Below, in pieces: positions 37,559-46,557 of a stretch of DNA of 64,000 nt. The first letter of the stretch is position 1, and each line of letters opens with the position of its first letter. Source of the DNA: Abyssisolibacter fermentans (GTDB taxonomy: Bacteria > Bacillota > Clostridia > Tissierellales > MCWD3); contig NZ_LOHE01000045.1 of the NCBI RefSeq assembly GCF_001559865.1, positions 58,103 to 122,102 of the forward strand, written 5' to 3'. The notes under the pieces are model-generated. The model saw only the letters and a list, made by a program, of their open reading frames with translations. It was not told where the DNA came from and made no database searches. A program made the position numbers and the translations under genes.

Positions 37559-37825
37559 ATGAAAACGGGTATATTTAAGCGAAATATAGTATATAGAGTT
37601 AGGACGATAAATAAAAAAAATGTTTTATTTGGAGATAATCAATGTTTTGAATTAAATGAGCTGGCTTTATTAATTTGGGATAACTTAGATGGAGAAAATA
37701 GCATTGATGACTTAATAAATATGATAGCAGAGGAATATGACGCTGATAAAAGTGATATTAAGAAAGATATTGAAGAGTTTATAAATGAAATGGTGGAAAA
37801 CAATGTAATTTTAGAGTGTGAATAA
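37559..37825 (+). CDS. PqqD-like RiPP recognition element protein
   Basis: 88 residues. The pattern FELNELALLIWDNLDGENSIDDLI ... EEYD and the C-terminal acidic helix IEEFINEMVENNVI matches PqqD-family proteins, a winged helix-turn-helix (RRE) that binds leader peptides of ribosomally made natural products. The start follows a GGGGGG ribosome site. It precedes the CPBP protease gene by two bases. Its presence is the main reason to regard 37133-37210 as a precursor. Confidence 0.82.
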   Translation: MKTGIFKRNIVYRVRTINKKNVLFGDNQCFELNELALLIWDNLDGENSIDDLINMIAEEYDADKSDIKKDIEEFINEMVENNVILECE

Positions 37826-37827
37826 TT

Positions 37828-38580
37828 ATGAAGAATAATTATGTAATGAGATTAAATGAAAATTTGTTATGGTTAAGCATACTAGTTTTAGGCATTTTAT
37901 CTTACCTTAAAAATACAAAGTATGTAGTAATTCTTATATTTTGGGTAGTTATAATCATATCAGTTGGGAATGCAAAAAGGGTTTATTCAAAAAAATATAT
38001 TATAACATCAACAGTTATAAGAAGAAGTTTATATGTAATACCATTTTTATTACCTATCATAATAGATTTTGAAGTCAGTATTAAAACGAAAAACTTAGTT
38101 TATTGGTGTATAGCGGGTATGGTAGTTGGTATAATGTTTATTTTACCTAAGTTAAATGAATGGAGATTAGTTCTTTCAAAGGATATGATAGAATTTACTT
38201 CAAAAAAAAATAGAGTAGATTATATTACACAAATATATATGCTATTGGGAGCTGCGATTGGAGAAGAAATATTCTTCAGGAACTTTATAATTGGATATAT
38301 TGATAACTCTTCATATGTATTTTTAGTGATATTAAGCTGTAGTATGTTTTTTTTAAATCATTTTGGAGTTAAATGGAATAATCATTTTAAAAAACAAGAT
38401 TATATAATTCAAATAGTATTTGGTAGTGCAAGTGCTGTTCTTTTTATATTATCAAAATCAGTACTACCTAGCATAATTGCACATAGCGTTTTTAATGCAC
38501 CTTTGATGCTACTAGCATTAAAGAGTTGTTTTTATCACTATAACAAAAACAAATTATTTGAAAATCAAAATGCTAAATAA
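37828..38580 (+). CDS. CPBP-family intramembrane metalloprotease
   Basis: 250 residues, about seven membrane helices. The catalytic motifs are IGEEIFFRNFIIGY (motif 1, EExxxR-like), FFLNHFGVKW (motif 2, His) and PSIIAHSVFNAP (motif 3, HxxxN). CPBP/CAAX proteases process or give immunity to bacteriocins in Firmicutes. It is translated right behind the PqqD-like gene (two-base gap, weak RBS), so coupling is likely. It probably cuts the leader or protects the producer. Confidence 0.85.
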   Translation: MKNNYVMRLNENLLWLSILVLGILSYLKNTKYVVILIFWVVIIISVGNAKRVYSKKYIITSTVIRRSLYVIPFLLPIIIDFEVSIKTKNLVYWCIAGMVVGIMFILPKLNEWRLVLSKDMIEFTSKKNRVDYITQIYMLLGAAIGEEIFFRNFIIGYIDNSSYVFLVILSCSMFFLNHFGVKWNNHFKKQDYIIQIVFGSASAVLFILSKSVLPSIIAHSVFNAPLMLLALKSCFYHYNKNKLFENQNAK

Positions 38581-38641
38581 GTTTTATAGAAATAGGAGTC
38601 TTAAAGAGTAATAAGATTTATTGGAAAGTAGGTGAAAGACT

Positions 38642-39661
38642 TTGGCTAGTGAATTAGCTATTGATAGCGCGATTAAAGAATCAGCTATGGATAAAGTAAT
38701 AAGTGTAAAAGATCTTACCAGAGAATACAAATCCACCCAAGGGTGGTTAAAGAAAAAAAAGGTCACGGTAAATGCTCTTAAAGGTATTTCTTTTGAAGTT
38801 TCAAAGGGTGAAATATTTGGTTTATTAGGTCCTAATGGAGCTGGTAAAACTACAACAATTAAGATACTTACTACATTGTTAGCTCCAACATCTGGAGAGA
38901 GTAAGGTTTTAGGATATGATACTTTTGGTCAAGAAAGTAAAATTAGAAAGCATATTAATTTTATATTTGGCGGAGAGCTTGGCGTGTACAAAAGATTGTC
39001 TGCAAGAGATAATTTAGTGTATTTTTCAAATTTGTATAAAATTGATAGAAGGACTAGAGAAAATAGGATAGATGAACTGTTAAAGTTAGTTGGACTTTAT
39101 AATAAAGCAGATTTAAAAGTTGAAACATATTCAAAAGGAATGATTCAGAGGCTACAAATAGCTAGAGGTCTAGTCAATGATCCTGAGATAATTTTTTTGG
39201 ATGAACCAACAATTGGATTAGATCCAATAGGAGCTAGAGAACTAAGAGAAATAATAAAAAAACTTTCACAATTGGGTAAGACTATTTTATTAACAACTCA
39301 TTATATGCACGAAGCTGACGAGCTTTGCAATAGAATTGCTATAATAAATGATGGTGAAATTATTGCTCTAGAAACACCCGAAAACCTTAAAAAAAGTAAT
39401 TGTGATACAGCTATACTTGAAATATCTGTATTAGGAATTTATGATAAAGAAATCAAAGAAATTAAAAAGATACAAGAAGTAAAAACTGTAGCAATAAAAA
39501 AGCAGGATCAATTTCAAATGCTTCAAATTCATTTTGATAATTTAGCTAATATTACTCAAGAAGTACTTGAAATATTAGTTAATAATAAAGTAATTTCCAT
39601 TAATGAAAGAAAGCCTACTTTAGAAGATGTTTATGTAAGATTGGTAGGTGGGAATGTGTGA
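38642..39661 (+). CDS. ABC transporter ATP-binding protein (peptide exporter type)
   Basis: 339 residues: Walker A GPNGAGKTTT, signature YSKGMIQRLQIARGL, Walker B IIFLDEPTIGLDP and the H-loop TTHYMHEADEL. It resembles NodI/DrrA-type ABC-2 ATPases. It starts with TTG at 38642 (AGGTGA upstream); an internal ATG at 38687 (MDKVISVKDL) would give a shorter but still complete domain. The following permease gene overlaps its stop by four bases. Confidence 0.9.
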   Translation: MASELAIDSAIKESAMDKVISVKDLTREYKSTQGWLKKKKVTVNALKGISFEVSKGEIFGLLGPNGAGKTTTIKILTTLLAPTSGESKVLGYDTFGQESKIRKHINFIFGGELGVYKRLSARDNLVYFSNLYKIDRRTRENRIDELLKLVGLYNKADLKVETYSKGMIQRLQIARGLVNDPEIIFLDEPTIGLDPIGARELREIIKKLSQLGKTILLTTHYMHEADELCNRIAIINDGEIIALETPENLKKSNCDTAILEISVLGIYDKEIKEIKKIQEVKTVAIKKQDQFQMLQIHFDNLANITQEVLEILVNNKVISINERKPTLEDVYVRLVGGNV

Positions 39662-40446
39662 TAAATATTATAACAACAACTATTAAAGATACATGTAAGT
39701 TACAAATGAAACAATCATTATCAAGACCTACCTATAGATTTTGTCTGATTTTTCAGCCGATAGTTTATTCAATAATTACTTATATGATGTTTAAGAGATC
39801 AGGACAAGATAATTTTGTTTCATTTGTAGTACTAGGAACAGGGATTTTAACTTTATGGAGCTGTATTTGTTTTTCATCAGCTGGTGACATACAGAGGGAA
39901 AGATTCATGGGAACACTTCAAGTTATTTATGCTACACCAACGAATTTTAAAATAATAATGTTTGGTAAAATATTAGGTAATACAATATTGAGTTTAGTAC
40001 CGTTTGGTATATCTTTTGTTGTGGTCAAACTAATTTTCAATGGTGATATTTATATAGAAGTACCAAGTGCTTTTATAATATCAGCTATACTAACAATATT
40101 ATCATTTGTAAGTATTTCATTACTTTTTTCTGCCATTTTCACATTATCAAGAAGTTCGAGAATATTAATGAATTGTTTAGAATATCCAATATTTATTTTG
40201 TGCGGAGTTCTATTTCCTATTGACATTTTACCTAAATGGACTATGCTTTTTAGTTATATGTTATCTCCAACGTGGGCAGTAAGAATATTAAGAATGAGCT
40301 TAGAAGGAATACATAATAGAACTTTATTTTGCGAATATTTAATTATATTGATATTAATAACCATAGCATACTTGATAGCATCGTATTTTCTATATAATTT
40401 AATAGACAAAAAAACAAGAATAAATGGCACATTGGGGGTAAGCTAG
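39658..40446 (+). CDS. ABC-2 type permease 1
   Basis: 262 residues, six hydrophobic helices. The ABC-2 family segment RERFMGTLQVIYATPTNF and LEYPIFILCGVLFPIDILP are seen. It starts at a GTG that overlaps the ATPase stop and lies two bases before the second permease gene, with which it should form a heterodimer. Probable export of the peptide at 37133. Confidence 0.88.
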   Translation: MINIITTTIKDTCKLQMKQSLSRPTYRFCLIFQPIVYSIITYMMFKRSGQDNFVSFVVLGTGILTLWSCICFSSAGDIQRERFMGTLQVIYATPTNFKIIMFGKILGNTILSLVPFGISFVVVKLIFNGDIYIEVPSAFIISAILTILSFVSISLLFSAIFTLSRSSRILMNCLEYPIFILCGVLFPIDILPKWTMLFSYMLSPTWAVRILRMSLEGIHNRTLFCEYLIILILITIAYLIASYFLYNLIDKKTRINGTLGVS

Positions 40447-40448
40447 GT

Positions 40449-41243
40449 ATGATTAAAGAAAGTATATATAGGTTTTTTGATCAAGCATGGTTATCTTTTA
40501 AATCAACTTTTGGGTGGATAGAACCGAAAACATATTTTTTTGTAAAAATATTAAATCCAATATTTCAGCTAATATTCTTTTGTTTGTTAGCTAAATATTG
40601 TTATAATACAGATGATCTAACACATTGGGTAATAGGTAATTCATTTTTACTTTGTATATATAATTCAGTTTTTGGTGTAGGTGCAGTTTTTATGTTTGAA
40701 AGATTTATGGGAACGTTAAAGATGATTATTGCATCTCCAGAAAACAAATTTATAGCATTTTTTCAAAGAGGATTTGTCCATATAATCGATTCTTTGGTTA
40801 CAGTATCAATTGGATTAATCATAGGATCTTTGTTGTTTAATGTGAGTTTTGAAAATATTAATATGTATTTGTTCATTATGATTACAATTATAGCGATGTT
40901 TTCAGCTGTTAGCTTTGGCTTATTTATAGGAAGCTTTGGACTAGTGACTAGTCAAATGAATCTAATTATGAACATATGTGCTATGCTGTTGATGGCGTTT
41001 AGTGGTGTTAATTTTCCGGTAGAGGCATTACCTAATATAGTGCAGAAATTCTCATATTGTTTACCTATAACGAGAAGCTTAAAAGCAGCAGATTTAATAA
41101 TGGCAGGAGGTAATTTATCAGCTATAGATAGATTGGTTGTTGAAGAAATATTGATAGGCATAATATACATTATAATAGGGTATTTGTTTATGAAAATAAC
41201 TGAAAAAATTGCAAAAAAAAGAGCTACCTTGGATTATTATTAA
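40449..41243 (+). CDS. ABC-2 type permease 2
   Basis: 264 residues, six hydrophobic helices. It has the same family landmark (FERFMGTLKMIIASPENKF) and GVNFPVEALP. Together with the previous permease and the ATPase it makes an exporter. Confidence 0.88.
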   Translation: MIKESIYRFFDQAWLSFKSTFGWIEPKTYFFVKILNPIFQLIFFCLLAKYCYNTDDLTHWVIGNSFLLCIYNSVFGVGAVFMFERFMGTLKMIIASPENKFIAFFQRGFVHIIDSLVTVSIGLIIGSLLFNVSFENINMYLFIMITIIAMFSAVSFGLFIGSFGLVTSQMNLIMNICAMLLMAFSGVNFPVEALPNIVQKFSYCLPITRSLKAADLIMAGGNLSAIDRLVVEEILIGIIYIIIGYLFMKITEKIAKKRATLDYY

Positions 41244-41300
41244 ACTAATACTAATTATAGATGTTGTGCTTATTACAAATTAATTTTAAAAGGTGATTCA

Positions 41301-41936
41301 ATGAAGAATGTAGAAAAGGAATTAAAATATCAATTATCAAAAGAAGATTTTATTATTTTTAAAAAGTTTTTAATTGAGAATGAATATTTGAAATTAAATT
41401 CATTTACACAAATAAATTATTATATAGATACAGAAGAACTTATCTTCAAAGAAAGAGATATTACCATACGTATTAGAAAAATATTAGCAGATATAAATAA
41501 ATATGAATTCACTATAAAAATTCCTATAAATAAAAATTATGGTGAAAACTATAAAATAAAAAACGAATATAATATAATTCTAGATGAAGAAATAGCTATA
41601 AATTTAATAAATAGAGATAATTTTAAAGATTATGAAAGACTTTTCACAGATATATTGAAAGAAATTGAATTTAAAATTGATTTAAATAAATTAAAAGTTA
41701 TTGGGCAATTAAATACAAAAAGAGAATTATATATAATAGATAAGAACTACGAGGCTATTAATATTGATATAAGTTCATATTTAGATGAAGAAGATTATGA
41801 AATAGAATGGGAAACAGAAAAAATTGATGGAGCTGAGAGAATTATTACAGATATTTTTAAGAAAATTTCGATAGTACCAAACAGCAATTGTATATCTAAA
41901 AATACACGATTTTTTGATAAATATACTAGCTTATAG
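41301..41936 (+). CDS. CYTH (triphosphate tunnel) domain protein
   Basis: 211 residues. The N-terminal VEKELKYQL holds the ExExK signature of the CYTH superfamily; further acidic/basic strands (DITIRIRKI, KYEFTIKIP, ELYIIDKN, EEDYEIEWETE) fit the tunnel fold. Members hydrolyse inorganic or thiamin triphosphate or make cyclic AMP. Start at 41301 after AAAGGTGA, 57 bp behind the permease gene, so it may belong to the peptide operon, but a role there is not known. Confidence 0.82.
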   Translation: MKNVEKELKYQLSKEDFIIFKKFLIENEYLKLNSFTQINYYIDTEELIFKERDITIRIRKILADINKYEFTIKIPINKNYGENYKIKNEYNIILDEEIAINLINRDNFKDYERLFTDILKEIEFKIDLNKLKVIGQLNTKRELYIIDKNYEAINIDISSYLDEEDYEIEWETEKIDGAERIITDIFKKISIVPNSNCISKNTRFFDKYTSL

Positions 41937-42329
41937 TGTTGAAAAAGAAATTCGATGATTAGAAGAGAATAATTTAAATGAAAAAGAAAAATATTTTATA
42001 TAATAAGAAAGTTTTTGTGTTGAAGCTATACAAGACATTTTTTTACTCTAAGATGCATATATTTTTCTGATTATAGATAGATGAAAAAATATAGGTATCA
42101 ATATCGTGGTCAAAAAAATCATGTAGCTTCTAAAGAACTTATTGGTTGAAATAATCATTATAGAAGTTGTTTATGGGTTGATTAGGGTAGATATTATTAG
42201 AAAACATATATGAATAACTAATATTAGTACCTGCATTAGCTGCTTTTGTTATATATAGGGTTTAACATTCAGCTATTTACATGACATTTACCAATAATAA
42301 AAATTACTAAATGAACTGAGGTGTTATAT
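41937..42329. other. Intergenic region, nothing identified
   Basis: About 390 AT-rich bases between the CYTH and Nudix genes with no intact ORF, strong hairpin or recognisable RNA. Confidence 0.35.
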
Positions 42330-42779
42330 GTGCCATATGCATATAAAAATGGCTATAGAGAAGGGGTTGTTTTTGTATTTTTAAAAAGTAACAATATGGT
42401 GTTAATTGAAAATAGACATGTAGAAGACAATAAACATGAAGTTTTTTTCACAAGCGGTTCTATAGAAGATAAAGATTATAAAAGTAAATCAGATTACAAG
42501 ATTACAGCAATGCTTAGAGAAGTAGGTGAAGAGTTTGAGAATAATGTAAATGTAAAAAAATATGTTTATCTTGATGAAATGAAAGTTGATGAGATAAATG
42601 TTATATTTTATATTTATTTAATTACTGAGTGGGATGGAAATATGCCAGAGTATACTGTTGAAAGAGAAAAGAAATTTGCAGATTTAAAGTGGATTTATTT
42701 AAATGAAAAAGAAAAATATTTTAAATTTGAAAGTGCTTTTAAAATATGTAGTAGGATTGAAAAATATTTAGAGAAGTAA
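42330..42779 (+). CDS. Nudix hydrolase
   Basis: 149 residues. A Nudix box is visible but variant: GSIEDKDYKSKSDYKITA with a longer loop, then REVGEEF (canonical REUxEExGU core). The fold is consistent with NMVLIENRH before and FADLKWIYL after. The GTG at 42330 lies six bases after GAGGTG; the GTG at 42321 overlaps the ribosome site. Nudix enzymes cut nucleoside diphosphate-X; the substrate is unknown. Confidence 0.78.
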   Translation: MPYAYKNGYREGVVFVFLKSNNMVLIENRHVEDNKHEVFFTSGSIEDKDYKSKSDYKITAMLREVGEEFENNVNVKKYVYLDEMKVDEINVIFYIYLITEWDGNMPEYTVEREKKFADLKWIYLNEKEKYFKFESAFKICSRIEKYLEK

Positions 42780-42788
42780 TTCATTAAA

Positions 42789-42830
42789 ATTATGACCACT
42801 AAGATTATAACAAATCTTAGTGGTCATAAT
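42789..42830. terminator. Bidirectional terminator
   Basis: ATTATGACCACTAAGATT pairs perfectly (18 bp) with AATCTTAGTGGTCATAAT between the convergent Nudix and phosphatase genes. Confidence 0.75.
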
Positions 42831-43444
42831 TAATTTTCTTCATAATGTGATATATCACCCTGCAATATAAATCTTCTGTCATTACCATTTACTTCTAATA
42901 TATTTAAACAAGTAGGGTGCATGTATGCACCTGTCCACAAATCTTTTAATTCTTTTTTTTCATAATAAGTGATTATAGCTTTTAAAGTTACTGTATGAGT
43001 AACAACTAATATATTTTTTCCTTCATATTCTTTAATAATATTTTCTATTTCCATGCTCGCTCTAGTTAAAACTTCACCAAACGTTTCACCACCATGAGGC
43101 TTGTACAAATGTGGAGAATGCCAAAAATTGTGTTTTTCCTCAGGGTATTGTTTTTCTATGTCTTCATTCAACATGCCTTGCCATTTACCCATGTTTATTT
43201 CTCTAAAATTATCATTAGGAATCAATTCAATATTTCTATTTCCTCTAATAAACTCTGCTGTTCTAAGTGTTCGATTGCTTGAGCTGGATATAATAATATC
43301 TATTTTTTCATCTTTTAATTTATTACCAAGCCACTTAGCTTGTTGTTCTCCTAGTGCTGTAAGGTTTGAATCTTTATGACCTTGTAATCTACCTTCTATG
43401 TTCCACATTGTTTGACCATGTCTTGTTAAAAATATTTTTGCCAT
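42830..43444 (-). CDS. Histidine phosphatase family protein (phosphoglycerate mutase-like)
   Basis: 204 residues. LTRHGQTMWN near the start carries the phosphorylated histidine; a second conserved His is in VVTHTVTLKAI, and REINMGKWQG and HGGETFGEV match the family. Likely a broad-specificity phosphatase rather than a glycolytic mutase, as it lacks the mutase-specific length. Start at 43444 (AAGGG seven bases upstream); a GTG at 43459 would add five residues. The 290 bases to the next gene contain no feature. Confidence 0.87.
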   Translation of the reverse strand: MAKIFLTRHGQTMWNIEGRLQGHKDSNLTALGEQQAKWLGNKLKDEKIDIIISSSSNRTLRTAEFIRGNRNIELIPNDNFREINMGKWQGMLNEDIEKQYPEEKHNFWHSPHLYKPHGGETFGEVLTRASMEIENIIKEYEGKNILVVTHTVTLKAIITYYEKKELKDLWTGAYMHPTCLNILEVNGNDRRFILQGDISHYEEN

Positions 43445-43733
43445 GATTTTACCCTTCACTCCATTCGAATATTTAAAGATACATTAATGTGTAAATTTTA
43501 TATGTCTTAATGCATATTGTCAAGTAAATACATAATATTGTATATACATCATAATAACGACTTTGCTATTAATAAAATTTTACAAAAAAGAAAAAAATCT
43601 GTTGAATATTTTAAAGATAATATATAATTAGAATGAAGGTATTATTAGTTAAATGACTTATTTGTATTTTAATGCCTTAATCTAAAGTTAAGTAAAGTAT
43701 TACAATACTTTGCATAAGATATGGAGGGTTTTT

Positions 43734-45023
43734 ATGTATTTATTTGTTATATCCTTTGATGGACTATCAACATTAGATTTTGATTACATATCATCTCTGA
43801 AAAATTTTAATAGTATTATTAGTAATTCATCTTATTGTAAAAAAGTTTATAGTGTCTATCCTACTTTAACATATCCAGCGCATACTACTATTGTTACTGG
43901 GAAATACCCTAAAAATCATGGCATTGTAAATAATACACAGTTTCAACCTAATAGACAATCACCAGATTGGTACTGGCATAGAAAGCACATTAAATGCGAA
44001 ACTTTTTATGATTTAGCTATAAAAGATGGTAAAAAAGTAGCTGCTCTGCTTTGGCCGGTTACTGCTAAATCCAAAATTCAATATAATGTACCCGAAATTT
44101 TTGCAAATAGACGTTGGCAAAATCAAATAATGGTTTCTATATTAAATGGCAGCGTTAACTATCAGTATAAGTTAAATAGATTGTTTGGACATTTAAGGAA
44201 AGGAATTAAACAACCATATTTAGATAATTTTACTCATCAATCTCTTTTATATACAATTAAGAATATACGACCAGATATAACACTTGTGCATTATACTGAT
44301 TTAGATTCTATGAGACATTATAATGGTTTTGATTCAGTTCAGGCAAAAGATGCACTAAATAGACACGACAAACGATTAGGTGAAATAATTAGTACCTTAA
44401 AAGAATGTGGTATATATGAAGAAAGCACGTTAATTTTATTAGGAGATCATAGTAGTTTAGATGAAAGTAAGATTATTAATATGAACGTTTACTTAGAAGA
44501 AAAAGGATTTATAGATGTTGATGAAACAGGAAGAATTATAAGCTATGAGGCTATATCAAAAAACTGTGATGGTTCAACATATATTTATGTAAAGAATAAT
44601 AATGATGAAGAATTAATAAATAAGCTAAAAATAGCATTAAAGAATTTTAATGAAAAATATGAATGCTTAGATGCTATATATACAAAAAACGAAGCATCAG
44701 AATTTGGGGCTGATTCTCAATGTGCTTTTATGTTAGAAGCAAAGAAGGATTATTATTTTTTAGACAATTTAACTGGAGAAATAATAGAAGAAATCAATTT
44801 AGAAGATGTTGGACAAGTACCACATTTAACAAAAGCTACTCATGGTTATTCTCCTTTTAAAGATGATTATACCACTGTGTTTATAGCACATGGTAAAGGC
44901 ATCAAAAAAGGTGAAGTTATAGATGAAATGAGATTAATTGACGAAGGACCTACTATTGCAAGATTATTAGGATATGAATTAAAAAATGTTGATGGGAAAG
45001 TCATTACAGAATTATTAATTTAA
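43734..45023 (+). CDS. Alkaline-phosphatase-superfamily phosphodiesterase (NPP type)
   Basis: 429 residues. The metal and nucleophile motifs of nucleotide pyrophosphatase/phosphodiesterases are seen: SFDGLSTLDF (Asp), YPTLTYPAHTTIVTGKYPKN (nucleophile Thr), HYTDLDSMRHYNG, LGDHSSLD (metal His/Asp) and ATHGYSPF (His). There is no signal peptide, so it is probably cytoplasmic. The start at 43734 follows GGAGGG. It is followed after 21 bp by a UMF1-type transporter. Substrate could be nucleotide sugars or phosphodiesters; not known. Confidence 0.85.
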   Translation: MYLFVISFDGLSTLDFDYISSLKNFNSIISNSSYCKKVYSVYPTLTYPAHTTIVTGKYPKNHGIVNNTQFQPNRQSPDWYWHRKHIKCETFYDLAIKDGKKVAALLWPVTAKSKIQYNVPEIFANRRWQNQIMVSILNGSVNYQYKLNRLFGHLRKGIKQPYLDNFTHQSLLYTIKNIRPDITLVHYTDLDSMRHYNGFDSVQAKDALNRHDKRLGEIISTLKECGIYEESTLILLGDHSSLDESKIINMNVYLEEKGFIDVDETGRIISYEAISKNCDGSTYIYVKNNNDEELINKLKIALKNFNEKYECLDAIYTKNEASEFGADSQCAFMLEAKKDYYFLDNLTGEIIEEINLEDVGQVPHLTKATHGYSPFKDDYTTVFIAHGKGIKKGEVIDEMRLIDEGPTIARLLGYELKNVDGKVITELLI

Positions 45024-45044
45024 TTAAATTAAAGGGAGGAATTT

Positions 45045-46289
45045 ATGTTTAAATTAAATGAAGTGGAAAAAAGTTGGGCTTTTTATGATTGGGCAAATTC
45101 AGCTTATACAATGACAGTTACATCTACTATAATGCCACTATATTTTAAATCGACCTTCATAAATAGTGGAGGAAGTGCAGCACTATCAACTGCTTATTGG
45201 GGTTATGCTAATTCAATAGCTACTCTCATAATTGCACTATTAGCTCCTATATTGGGAACAATAGCAGATTATAGGGGTTTCAAGAAAAAATTCTTTACTG
45301 TCTTTTTTGTATTAGGATTTATAATGACAAGTACATTAGCATTTATTCCTGAAAGCTACTGGTCAATATTGCTCGGGTGTTATATATTAACTGCATTAGG
45401 TTTTTCTGGAGCAAATATATTTTATGATGCATTTTTAGTAGATGTAACAACAAAAGATAGGATGGATAAGGTATCAACCTATGGATATGCCATTGGATAT
45501 ATAGGAAGCACTATTCCTTTCATTATATGTATGGCGATTGTTATATTAGCTCAGATTAATAAAATTCCTGTTTCAGTTGCAGTAGCATGTAAAATTTCAT
45601 TCATATTAACAGCAATTTGGTGGGGAATTTTTACTATTCCAATGTTTAAAAGAGTTAAACAGGTACATGGAATAGATAAAGAGACACATATAATAAGAAA
45701 TAGCTTTGTAAGATTATACAAGACTTTTAAAAATATAAAAAAGCATAAAAAATTGTTTATGTTTTTATTAGCTTATTTTTTCTATATTGATGGAGTTTCT
45801 ACAATTATTAAAATGGCAACTTCATATGGAGCAGATTTAGGCGTAAGTTCATCAAATTTACTTATTATTTTATTAGTAACTCAATTTGTAGCCTTTCCTT
45901 CAGCAATTTTATACGGGAAGCTTGCAGAAAAATTTAAAGCTTTGACTATGTTATATGTTGGAATAATAATATATACAATTATATGTATTTATGCTTATTT
46001 CTTAAATAGTACATTAGATTTTTGGATTCTTGCAATGCTAGTTGGTAGTTCTCAAGGTGGAGTTCAAGCTTTGAGTCGTTCATATTTTGCCAAGATAGTT
46101 CCTAAAAATAATGCAAATGAATTCTTTGGATTTTACAACATATTTGGAAAATTTGCAGCTATCATGGGTCCAGCATTGTTAGGTTTTATAACTCAAATGA
46201 CTGGTAAAACGAACTATGGCGTGTTTAGCATCATCTTATTATTTATAATTGGAGGAATATTACTAAGAAGAGTACCGAAAGAAGTATAA
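45045..46289 (+). CDS. UMF1/Atg22-family MFS transporter
   Basis: 414 residues, 11-12 hydrophobic helices. The N-terminus KSWAFYDWANSAYTMTVTS is the landmark of the UMF1 family related to yeast vacuolar Atg22, and DYRGFKKKFF follows helix 3. It probably exports or takes up amino acids or similar compounds. Start behind GGGAGGA. It is close behind the phosphodiesterase-like gene, so the two may work on the same metabolite. Confidence 0.88.
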   Translation: MFKLNEVEKSWAFYDWANSAYTMTVTSTIMPLYFKSTFINSGGSAALSTAYWGYANSIATLIIALLAPILGTIADYRGFKKKFFTVFFVLGFIMTSTLAFIPESYWSILLGCYILTALGFSGANIFYDAFLVDVTTKDRMDKVSTYGYAIGYIGSTIPFIICMAIVILAQINKIPVSVAVACKISFILTAIWWGIFTIPMFKRVKQVHGIDKETHIIRNSFVRLYKTFKNIKKHKKLFMFLLAYFFYIDGVSTIIKMATSYGADLGVSSSNLLIILLVTQFVAFPSAILYGKLAEKFKALTMLYVGIIIYTIICIYAYFLNSTLDFWILAMLVGSSQGGVQALSRSYFAKIVPKNNANEFFGFYNIFGKFAAIMGPALLGFITQMTGKTNYGVFSIILLFIIGGILLRRVPKEV

Positions 46290-46329
46290 TCCCACATTAT
46301 TATAGAGAACCCAAATCTACGATTTTGAG

Positions 46330-46460
46330 TAGGGAACTAAAATCTTGATTTTATGTGAGTCGCTTACTCCTATGAATATAATGAATAGGAGAATCTTTAT
46401 AAGGTGCTTCTGATTATAAGAAGTTCATTAAATTTTAGGCATACCAACTTGGTATGCCTA
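46330..46460 (-). repeat. Degraded MITE-family copy 3
   Basis: Shares with copy 2 the block CTAAAATCTTGATTTTATG with TGAGTCGCTTA, and with copy 1 CTTCTGATTATAAGA and CATTAAATT; it ends in the perfect 23-nt palindrome AGGCATACCAA-C-TTGGTATGCCT (46437-46459). The terminal inverted repeats are gone. It is in the intergenic region before the DMT transporter gene. Confidence 0.7.
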
Positions 46461-46557
46461 CAGAGATTAATTACAAAAGTATAATATATATAGTGTTTAC
46501 CTATTGAATATGCTATAATCATGAAAGTATCAAATATAGGTTGAAAGGATCATCAAA

